From assembly GCA_036269915.1 (NCBI GenBank), contig DATBDM010000032.1:1-8671 (forward strand): DNA of 8,671 bases, read 5' to 3'. Position numbers and translations under genes: made by a program. This document shows positions 1 through 4,974 of this stretch, in pieces. Every line of letters begins with the position of its first letter. Within the stretch, counting starts at the first letter, position 1. The notes under the pieces were generated by a model, which worked only from the letters and a program-made list of their open reading frames with translations, ran no database searches and was not told the origin of the DNA. Origin of the DNA: DATBDM01 sp036269915. Its GTDB lineage: Bacteria; Actinomycetota; Thermoleophilia; Solirubrobacterales; Solirubrobacteraceae.

Positions 1-1325
1 CGCGCCGCGTCGCGCGTCGCCGCGCGCGGGAACATCTTGCCGAAGGTGATGATCTGCGCGACGCGCTCGGCGCCGTACTTCTCGGTGACGTAGCGGATCA
101 CGCGCTCGCGGCCGCGCACGGAGAAGTCGATGTCGATATCCGGCATCGACACGCGCTCGGGGTTCAGGAAGCGCTCGAACAGCAGGTCGTAGCGCAGCGG
201 GTCGAGGTCGGTGATGCGCAGGCTGTAGGCGACGATCGAGCCGGCCGCCGAACCACGGCCGGGACCGACCGCGATGCCGTTGCGCTTGGCGTAGTCGACG
301 AAGTCCCACACGATCAGGAAGTAGGCGTTGAAGCCCATCTTGTCGATCACCGCGAGCTCCATCTCCATGCGCTCGACGGCCGCCGCGGGCAGCGGGTCGC
401 CGTAGCGGGCGCGCATGCCCTCCTCGACCAAGCGGCGCAGGTAGGCCTGCTCGTCGAGCCCCTCCGGGCAGTCGAAGCGCGGGATCAGCTGCTTGCCCAG
501 CTCGATCGTGCAGTCGCAGCGCTCCGCGATCTCCAGTGACGCCGCCACGGCGCCCGGCATGTCGGCGAACGCATCCACCATCTCGTCGGTCGACTTGAGG
601 TAGAACTCGTTCGTGTCGAAGGACATCTTCGGCGCGGCCAGCGTGGACTTGGTCTGCACGCACAGCAGCGCCGCGTGGTGGTGGAAGTCCTCCTTGCGCA
701 GGTAGTGCACGTCCGCGGTGGCGACGAGCGGGCGGCCCATCTCGGCGCCGAAGCGCTTGATCGCCTCGTTGACCTGCTCCTGCTCGGCGATGCCGTTGCG
801 CTGGACCTCGAAGTACACCTGCTCGGGCCCGAAGATGTGCACGAGCTCATCAAGATGCGCGCGAGCGTCATCCGGCTTACCGGCGACGATCCGCTGGCTC
901 GAGCGCGAGGCCAGGCAGCCGGTGAGGGCGATCACACCCGCGGAGTGCTCGCCGAGCAGCTCGAGATCGACGCCCGGCTTCCCGCGGTGCAGGCCCTCGA
1001 GGAAGCCCTTCGAGGAGAGCTTGACCAGGTTGCGGTAGCCCTCGTCGTTCTCCGCGAGCAGCGTCAGGTGGTTGCGCTCGACCTTGCGGTCCTTCACGCG
1101 GCGGTCGTCGACGAAGTAGGCCTCGAGGCCGATGATCGGCTTGATGCCGTGCTTCTTGGTCGCCTTGTAGAGCTCGACGGCGCCGTTCATGACGCCGTGA
1201 TCGGTCAGCCCGAGGGCCGGCTGGCCGTAGGCCGCGGCCCGCTCGGCGAGCTTGTCGATCTTGCACGCGCCGTCGAGCAGCGAGTACTCGGAGTGGACGT
1301 GCAGGTGCGCGCAGGTGCTGCTCAC
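1..1325 (-). CDS. dnaE: DNA polymerase III alpha subunit (replicative polymerase), N-terminal part, runs off the left edge
   Basis: This is the catalytic subunit of the replicative DNA polymerase, a C-family enzyme that acts in the cytoplasm at the replication fork. The reading frame is uninterrupted for 441 codons from a GTG at 1325 and leaves the window at base 1. Residues 1-~210 form the PHP domain, opening with HLHVHSEYSLLDG and containing LTDHG (41-44) and GLEAY (66-70). The polymerase palm follows, with GPGRGSAAGS from residue 354 and the catalytic motif PDIDIDF at 395-401, giving two of the three catalytic aspartates (D398, D400). The third, the fingers, the beta-binding and the OB regions lie outside. 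The GTG start places HLHVH seven residues in, as is normal for the family. There is no clear ribosome-binding site, so the message may be leaderless. The gene is divergent from the copper cluster and probably unrelated to it in function. Identification is very secure; completeness beyond the edge is unknown. Confidence 0.97.
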   Translation of the reverse strand, partial: MSSTCAHLHVHSEYSLLDGACKIDKLAERAAAYGQPALGLTDHGVMNGAVELYKATKKHGIKPIIGLEAYFVDDRRVKDRKVERNHLTLLAENDEGYRNLVKLSSKGFLEGLHRGKPGVDLELLGEHSAGVIALTGCLASRSSQRIVAGKPDDARAHLDELVHIFGPEQVYFEVQRNGIAEQEQVNEAIKRFGAEMGRPLVATADVHYLRKEDFHHHAALLCVQTKSTLAAPKMSFDTNEFYLKSTDEMVDAFADMPGAVAASLEIAERCDCTIELGKQLIPRFDCPEGLDEQAYLRRLVEEGMRARYGDPLPAAAVERMEMELAVIDKMGFNAYFLIVWDFVDYAKRNGIAVGPGRGSAAGSIVAYSLRITDLDPLRYDLLFERFLNPERVSMPDIDIDFSVRGRERVIRYVTEKYGAERVAQIITFGKMFPRAATRDAA

Positions 1326-1335
1326 AGGACGGTCA

Positions 1336-1341
1336 AGACTA
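1336..1341 (-). promoter_or_regulatory. possible -10 element of dnaE (TAGTCT)
   Basis: Read on the minus strand, TAGTCT fits the actinobacterial TAnnnT -10 pattern and ends 10 nt before the GTG start. Transcription would then begin almost at the start codon, which would explain the absence of a ribosome-binding site. No convincing -35 hexamer is visible at the expected distance. The call is weak and positional only. Confidence 0.25.
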
Positions 1342-1355
1342 GGTGCGCGATCGGA

Positions 1356-1371
1356 CGGGACTCGGGTCCCG
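1356..1371. repeat. 6-bp inverted repeat with TCGG loop in the divergent region
   Basis: CGGGAC and GTCCCG are perfect reverse complements separated by TCGG. The element lies between dnaE and the first cupredoxin gene, just upstream of the dnaE start. It could be a small operator or a hairpin; it is short enough to occur by chance in DNA of this base composition. Confidence 0.3.
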
Positions 1372-1393
1372 CGGACGACCTTCCCGCTCCGTG

Positions 1394-1407
1394 CGGCGTT
1401 CGCGCCG
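1394..1407. repeat. 5-bp inverted repeat with TTCG loop in the divergent region
   Basis: CGGCG and CGCCG flank a TTCG loop, upstream of the candidate promoter for the first cupredoxin gene. The stem is perfect but short. It has no T-run after it on either strand, so it is not a terminator. Chance is a real possibility. Confidence 0.25.
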
Positions 1408-1412
1408 TTCGT

Positions 1413-1461
1413 CCAGGGTGAGATTCGTCCCCTTGCTCTCACTCTCGATTTCGGCGAGGTT
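1413..1461 (+). promoter_or_regulatory. candidate promoter of the first cupredoxin transcription unit (upstream module, copy 1)
   Basis: TTGCTC at 1433-1438 could serve as a -35 box, with GAGGTT at 1456-1461 as a poor -10 after a 17-nt spacer; it keeps A at position 2 and T at position 6. The main support is comparative. The stretch CCAGGG-N11-CCCTTGCTCT here matches CAAGGG-N11-CCCTTGCTCT upstream of the third copper gene, at 20 of 27 aligned positions. A second block, TCGATTTCGG, then matches TCGGTTCCGG downstream with a 1-nt spacing difference. The -35 to start-codon distance is 66 nt here and 70 nt in the other copy. Which sigma factor would use it is not known to me. Confidence 0.5.
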
Positions 1462-1469
1462 CCTCGCCG
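1452..1469. repeat. perfect 8-bp inverted repeat, candidate operator overlapping the -10 region
   Basis: CGGCGAGG and CCTCGCCG are perfect reverse complements separated by TT, an 18-bp dyad. It covers the proposed -10 region and start point of the first cupredoxin promoter and ends 29 nt before the ATG. That is where a dimeric repressor would sit. If transcribed it could instead fold as a hairpin just upstream of the ribosome-binding site. The counterpart region of the second promoter (around 2916-2933) has no such dyad, so this element would regulate only the first unit, and possibly dnaE. Confidence 0.45.
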
Positions 1470-1483
1470 TGCGCAATCTCAAT

Positions 1484-1493
1484 GGGGAGAGGA
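1484..1493 (+). promoter_or_regulatory. ribosome-binding site that fixes the start of the first cupredoxin gene
   Basis: GGGGAGAGGA is purine-rich and ends 5 nt before the ATG at 1499. It favours this ATG over the in-frame upstream ATG at 1343, which would put 52 Arg/Ser-rich residues ahead of a normal signal peptide. Confidence 0.7.
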
Positions 1494-1498
1494 CCAGC

Positions 1499-2050
1499 AT
1501 GACCAAGCACAAGCTCGTCGCCGCGGCGGCGGTGCTCGCCGTCGCGCTCGGGGGAGGCGTGAGCGTGGCGCTCGCGGCCGCGCCGAAGTCCGCGACGGTC
1601 AAGCAGAGCACGTCGTTCAAGTTCAAGGCCAACCGCTACATCCAGGACGGGCTGCGCTGGGACAAGGACGTCTACAACGTCCGCTCGGGCGGCACGCTGC
1701 ATCTCAAGTACACGGTCAAGGACGAGGGACCGCACACCTTCACGGTGATGCGCAAGAAGGACGTCCCGAGCTCGCCGCAGACGCTGTTCAACTGCAAGGT
1801 CTGCAACAAGCTGATCAAGGCCCACGGCGCCGACCCCAACTCGGACGCTCCCCCGAAGTTCGACTACCTCGAGAACGGCAAGGGCCAGGACACGCGGCCG
1901 AACCTCGACCAGCCGGGCGACTCGGCCGGCATCGGGCTCCCCGGACAGCCCAAGGTCGTCGACCTCAAGGTCACGGCCAAGAAGGGCACCACCCTGCACT
2001 TCATCTGCCTCATCCACCCGTGGATGCAGGCCGAGGTGAAGGTCGGCTAG
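1499..2050 (+). CDS. exported single-domain cupredoxin (type 1 copper protein) with long loop and CxxC
   Basis: This is a 183-residue exported blue-copper-type protein, likely a small electron carrier or copper-binding protein outside the membrane. Residues 1-~27 form a signal peptide: MTKHK, an Ala/Val/Leu core, then a cleavage region near ALA-AA. Type 1 copper ligands are readable as H79 (in GPHTFTV), C170, H173 and M176 (in CLIHPWM). The C-x2-H-x2-M spacing is that of amicyanin-like cupredoxins. The gap of 91 residues between the first His and the Cys is much longer than in plastocyanin (about 47). That insert holds C99-K-V-C102, which might form a disulfide or bind metal. The ATG was chosen because of the ribosome-binding site and the signal peptide. 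It is the first gene of a five-gene copper-protein cluster, and the next gene starts 4 nt after its stop. Family assignment is firm; partner and substrate are unknown. Confidence 0.9.
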   Translation: MTKHKLVAAAAVLAVALGGGVSVALAAAPKSATVKQSTSFKFKANRYIQDGLRWDKDVYNVRSGGTLHLKYTVKDEGPHTFTVMRKKDVPSSPQTLFNCKVCNKLIKAHGADPNSDAPPKFDYLENGKGQDTRPNLDQPGDSAGIGLPGQPKVVDLKVTAKKGTTLHFICLIHPWMQAEVKVG

Positions 2051-2054
2051 CGAC

Positions 2055-2867
2055 GTGATCGCGCGTAGTGCGAGGGCGCTCGCCGGCGCCCTCGTGCTGC
2101 TCGCCGCGGCCGCGCCGCCGGCGCGTGCGGCGACGCAGGCCGTGGGCATCCAGTTCGCGGCCTTCGGGCCTTCGACGGTCGACGCCCTGCCCGGCGACAC
2201 GATCGCCTGGCAGAACGTCAGCCCGCGCGAGCACACCGTCTTATCCGACGGCGGCGTGTTCGCGTCGGGCGTGCTCGCCCCGGGCGACCGCTTCTCGTTC
2301 GTGGCCGCGAGCGCCGGGGCGTTCCCCTACCACTGCACGATCCATCCGTCGATGACCGGCGAGATCGACGTCCGCCACGTGATCCTGGGGCCGCTGCCGA
2401 CGGCGGCGCTGGCGCCCGGCGACAAGGTCGAGCTGAGCGGGCGCAGCGACGCCCCGTCGCAGCCGGTGCGGATCGAGCGCGACGGCGCGCTCGTCGCGAG
2501 CGCGACGCCCACGGCCGACGGCGACTGGCGGGCCACGGTCCGCGCGACGCGGACCGCCGACTACCGCGCGGACACCTCCGCCGGGGCGAGCCAGACCCGC
2601 CGGCTGCTCGTCAACCGCCGCGTGGTGCACCTGCGCGCGACGCGCAACGGCGTCGCGGTGGGCGTGACGCCGAGCGACCCCGGTGGGCGCATCCTGCTCC
2701 AGTTCCACTCGCGCGCGCACTTCGGCTGGTGGCCGCTCGCCCGCAAGCGACTCGACTTCCTGTCGGAGGCGAGGTTCCGCGTGCCGGCCGGCCGACGGGT
2801 CCGCGCCCGGCTCGTCGACCGCGACGGCTGGACGCCCTTGGCCACGAGCCCCGTCATCCGTCGATGA
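2055..2867 (+). CDS. exported cupredoxin with Ig-like C-terminal half (paralogue of the fifth copper gene)
   Basis: This is a 270-residue exported protein starting at a GTG 4 nt after the previous stop, so it is probably co-transcribed and translationally coupled. The start gives a signal peptide with Arg residues, a Leu/Ala core and cleavage near ARA-A (about residue 25). The cupredoxin domain spans ~27-108. Its ligands are H60 (EHTV), C94, H97 and M100 (YHCTIHPSM), with only 34 residues between the first His and the Cys, a compact fold. Residues ~110-270 read as two beta-rich repeats of the Ig-like kind. The first runs about 125-190 (GDKVELSGRSD ... TADYRA) and the second about 193-268. The second includes HFGWWP at 222-227, which is identical in the paralogue at 4971-5840. 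There is no anchor or lipobox, so it should be secreted or periplasmic-like. The role of the C-terminal half is unknown; binding to a partner or the cell surface is a guess. Confidence 0.88.
   Translation: MIARSARALAGALVLLAAAAPPARAATQAVGIQFAAFGPSTVDALPGDTIAWQNVSPREHTVLSDGGVFASGVLAPGDRFSFVAASAGAFPYHCTIHPSMTGEIDVRHVILGPLPTAALAPGDKVELSGRSDAPSQPVRIERDGALVASATPTADGDWRATVRATRTADYRADTSAGASQTRRLLVNRRVVHLRATRNGVAVGVTPSDPGGRILLQFHSRAHFGWWPLARKRLDFLSEARFRVPAGRRVRARLVDRDGWTPLATSPVIRR
2717..2735 (+). repeat. 19-nt exact direct repeat, copy 1 (encodes HFGWWP)
   Basis: The 19 bases here recur exactly at 5669-5687, at the equivalent place in the paralogous gene. They encode the HFGWWP motif of the second Ig-like repeat. 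The identity at every base, including third positions, marks a recent duplication or strong local constraint. Confidence 0.9.
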
Positions 2868-2875
2868 GCTCGCCA

Positions 2876-2925
2876 CAAGGGTTCGGTTTTCCCCCTTGCT
2901 CTGGTGAATCGGTTCCGGATAGCGT
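2876..2925 (+). promoter_or_regulatory. candidate promoter of the second copper transcription unit (upstream module, copy 2)
   Basis: TTGCTC at 2896-2901 and TAGCGT at 2920-2925 give a -35/-10 pair with an 18-nt spacer; TAGCGT fits the actinobacterial TAnnnT form. CAAGGG at 2876-2881 and CCCTTG at 2893-2898 are perfect reverse complements separated by 11 nt, so a dyad overlaps the -35 box. The whole stretch resembles the region upstream of the first copper gene (1413-1461), at nearly the same distance from the start codon. The T-run of this dyad is in the loop, not after the stem, so it does not look like a terminator for the preceding gene. Confidence 0.55.
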
Positions 2926-2950
2926 CGCCAGGTCGATCACTCGCGGACAC

Positions 2951-2957
2951 GGAGGGA
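2951..2957 (+). promoter_or_regulatory. ribosome-binding site that fixes the GTG start of the tandem cupredoxin gene
   Basis: GGAGGGA is a strong Shine-Dalgarno match ending 8 nt before GTG at 2966. The in-frame ATG codons at 2978 and 2984 lie too far from it. Confidence 0.75.
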
Positions 2958-2965
2958 CCTCAACA

Positions 2966-4042
2966 GTGAGATCACGGATGACCATGGCAGCAGGGCTCGG
3001 GACGTGCGCATGTCTGCTCGCGTTTCCGGCCGCAGGCCTGGCCAAGACCAAGACGGTCGTGGTCGGGACGGGGAAGGCGGCGAAGTCGTTCCAGAAGTTC
3101 GGAGCCGACGCGAACGCGTTCTTCCCGAGCGGCGTCACCATCCACAAGGGCGACTCCGTCCGGTTCGTACCGGGCGGCTTCCACAACGTCGACCTCCCGA
3201 AGCGCGGCGGCCCGGCCACGCCGCTCATCACCCCGACCGGGACGACGGTCAGCGGCATCAACGACGAGGCCGGGCAGCCGTTCTGGTTCAACGGCCAGCC
3301 GAACCTGAGCTTCACCCCGACCCTCTTCACCGGAGGCTTCGGCAAGAAGCTCACCTACAACGGCCGCAAGAGCCTGAACTCCGGGCTACCGCTGGCCGCC
3401 AAGGTCAAGCCGATGACGGTGAAGTTCTCGAAGACCGGCAAGTACACGTACTTCTGCGACGTGCACCCCGGCATGAAGGGCACGGTCACCGTCAAGGCGG
3501 CCTCCAAGAGCATCCCGACCGCCAAGCAGGATGCGGCGACGGTGAAGGCCGAGATCAAGCGCGACGTCAAGATCGCCAAGACCCTGCCATCGACGAAGAC
3601 GCCGTCGGGCACGGTCGACGTCGGGGCCGCCGGCCCGCATGGCGTCGAGTACTTCGGCATGGTGCCCGGGAAGATCACCGTCAACCCGGGCGACACGGTC
3701 AACTTCCGGATGTCGAAGGGCTCCTTCGAGGAGCACTCGGCGACGTTCGGTCCGGGGAACCCCGAGACCCAGCCGGACTCCTACCTCGGCAAGCTGGCCG
3801 GGGGCATCAACCCGCCCACGTTCGATCCGCGCTCGGTGTACGCGAGTGACCCGCCGAACGCATCGGCCGCCGTCCTCACGGCGCTGTCGCACGGCAACGG
3901 GTTCTGGAACTCCGGCGTCATGGACAGGTCGTCCAAGACGCCGCTGGCCGGCTCGAACTCCGTGAAGTTCGGTCAGTCGGGCACGTACGACTACTACTGC
4001 CTGATCCACCCGTTCATGCACGGGACGGTCGTCGTCCGTTGA
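2966..4042 (+). CDS. exported tandem two-domain cupredoxin
   Basis: This 358-residue exported protein carries two full cupredoxin domains, each with its own type 1 copper site. The GTG start follows a strong ribosome-binding site and yields a signal peptide (VRSRMTMAAGLG, hydrophobic core, cleavage near GLA-K at about residue 26). In domain 1 (about 30-180) the ligands are H73 (GGFHNVDL), C164, H167 and M170 (YFCDVHPGM). A Lys/Ala-rich linker follows at about 180-215. In domain 2 (about 216-358) the ligands are H257 (EEHSATF), C345, H348 and M351 (YYCLIHPFM). The His-to-Cys distances are 91 and 88 residues, matching the first copper gene and unlike the compact domains of its other neighbours. 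It probably arose by duplication of a domain like that of the first gene. It differs from multicopper oxidases in lacking any HxH pairs, so it should carry electrons rather than reduce oxygen. Its stop overlaps the next start. Confidence 0.9.
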   Translation: MRSRMTMAAGLGTCACLLAFPAAGLAKTKTVVVGTGKAAKSFQKFGADANAFFPSGVTIHKGDSVRFVPGGFHNVDLPKRGGPATPLITPTGTTVSGINDEAGQPFWFNGQPNLSFTPTLFTGGFGKKLTYNGRKSLNSGLPLAAKVKPMTVKFSKTGKYTYFCDVHPGMKGTVTVKAASKSIPTAKQDAATVKAEIKRDVKIAKTLPSTKTPSGTVDVGAAGPHGVEYFGMVPGKITVNPGDTVNFRMSKGSFEEHSATFGPGNPETQPDSYLGKLAGGINPPTFDPRSVYASDPPNASAAVLTALSHGNGFWNSGVMDRSSKTPLAGSNSVKFGQSGTYDYYCLIHPFMHGTVVVR

Positions 4043-4974
4043 GGCGGGCGGCGCAAGCCGCGTGCATCACGCTGCTCGGGGCGGCGGCCATGGCGGCCGC
4101 CGCCCCGTCTGCGTCCGCGGCCACCCGGACGTACTGGGTCGCGGCGACCGCCGCCCCGCACTGGAACGTCGTCCCCAACGAGCGCGACGCGATCATGGGC
4201 ACGCGCTACCAGCCGGCCGACACCGTCTTCCCCACCGTCGTCTACCGGCGCTACACGGCGCACTGGCGCCACACGCTGCCGAACATGCCGCGCGGGTCGA
4301 GCAACCAGAACCTGATCCCGGGACCGCTGCTGCGGGCCAGGGTCGGCGACCGCATCGTCGTGCGCTTCAAGAACCTCGACACGCTGCTGCGCCACCCGCA
4401 CTCGATGCACTTCCACGGCGTCCACTACAAGCCGAGCTCCGACGGCGCGTACCTGCCCGGCTTCTCAGGCGGTGACGCCGACGTCAAGCCCGGCCGGACG
4501 TGGACCTACCGGCTGCGGGCCGGTCGCGACTCGGCCGGCGTCTGGCCCTACCACGACCACTCGCCGTCGATGGACGAGTCCCTGATGGGCGGCATGTACG
4601 GGATGCTCTCGATCCGCGGCCGCCACGAGCGCGCGCCCGACCGGGAGTTCGTCGTCGTGTTCGCGCCGATGGGCCAGTTCCAGACGATCGACGGCCGCGC
4701 GTTCGTCGGCAACACGCCGGTGTTCACCTCGCGCGTGGGCCAGCGCGTGCAGTGGGACGTGATGGCGATCGGCTCCGAGCACCACACCTTCCACGTGCAC
4801 GGGCACCGCTGGCGCGGCGCGGACGGCGTGCCGCGCGACACGCAGACCGTCGGGCCCGCCGAGAGCTTCAAGATCTCCTGGCGCGAGGAGGATCCCGGGA
4901 CGTGGCTGTACCACTGCCACGTCGAGTCGCACATGATGGCCGGGATGATCGGGATCTACCAGGTGCGGCGGTGA
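4039..4974 (+). CDS. exported two-domain multicopper oxidase, small-laccase type
   Basis: This 311-residue multicopper oxidase should couple one-electron oxidation of a donor to reduction of O2 to water, outside the membrane. All four copper motifs are present: H124-F-H126, H172-D-H174, H249-x2-H252-x-H254, and H292-C293-H294-x3-H298-x4-M303. The type 1 ligands are H249, C293, H298 and M303; the remaining eight His build the trinuclear centre. Only domain 2 has a type 1 site, as in Streptomyces small laccase (SLAC). In that group the enzyme is a trimer with trinuclear sites between subunits. Y130 and D135 (HxHGxxY and SSDG) match the SLAC tyrosine and aspartate near the trinuclear site. The TTG at 4039 overlaps the previous stop and is preferred because it supplies RR before the hydrophobic signal stretch; the ATG at 4090 would lose that. 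Cleavage is near SASA-A (about residue 28). Substrate unknown: a phenol, metal ion or neighbouring cupredoxin are all possible. Confidence 0.93.
   Translation: MRRAAQAACITLLGAAAMAAAAPSASAATRTYWVAATAAPHWNVVPNERDAIMGTRYQPADTVFPTVVYRRYTAHWRHTLPNMPRGSSNQNLIPGPLLRARVGDRIVVRFKNLDTLLRHPHSMHFHGVHYKPSSDGAYLPGFSGGDADVKPGRTWTYRLRAGRDSAGVWPYHDHSPSMDESLMGGMYGMLSIRGRHERAPDREFVVVFAPMGQFQTIDGRAFVGNTPVFTSRVGQRVQWDVMAIGSEHHTFHVHGHRWRGADGVPRDTQTVGPAESFKISWREEDPGTWLYHCHVESHMMAGMIGIYQVRR

Noticed and set aside
675..1421. A 248-residue plus-strand open frame opposite dnaE
   Set aside because: The minus-strand dnaE frame is unbroken with canonical motifs; this frame is antisense of it and has no recognisable features.
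1343..1498. Upstream ATG extension of the first cupredoxin
   Set aside because: It would add 52 Arg/Ser-rich residues before a normal signal peptide and would cover the promoter module and dyad. The ATG at 1499 has a good ribosome-binding site.
2876..2898. Intrinsic terminator after the second copper gene
   Set aside because: The inverted repeat CAAGGG/CCCTTG has its T-run in the loop and none after the stem. It fits better as part of the promoter module shared with 1413-1439.
2729..2965. Upstream extension of the tandem cupredoxin into the previous gene
   Set aside because: It overlaps the end of the cupredoxin at 2055-2867 in another frame and would bury the signal peptide; the GTG at 2966 follows a strong ribosome-binding site.
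4500..4970. Upstream extension of the fifth copper gene through the oxidase
   Set aside because: It is a shadow frame inside the oxidase gene. The GTG at 4971 gives a signal peptide and a GTGA overlap.
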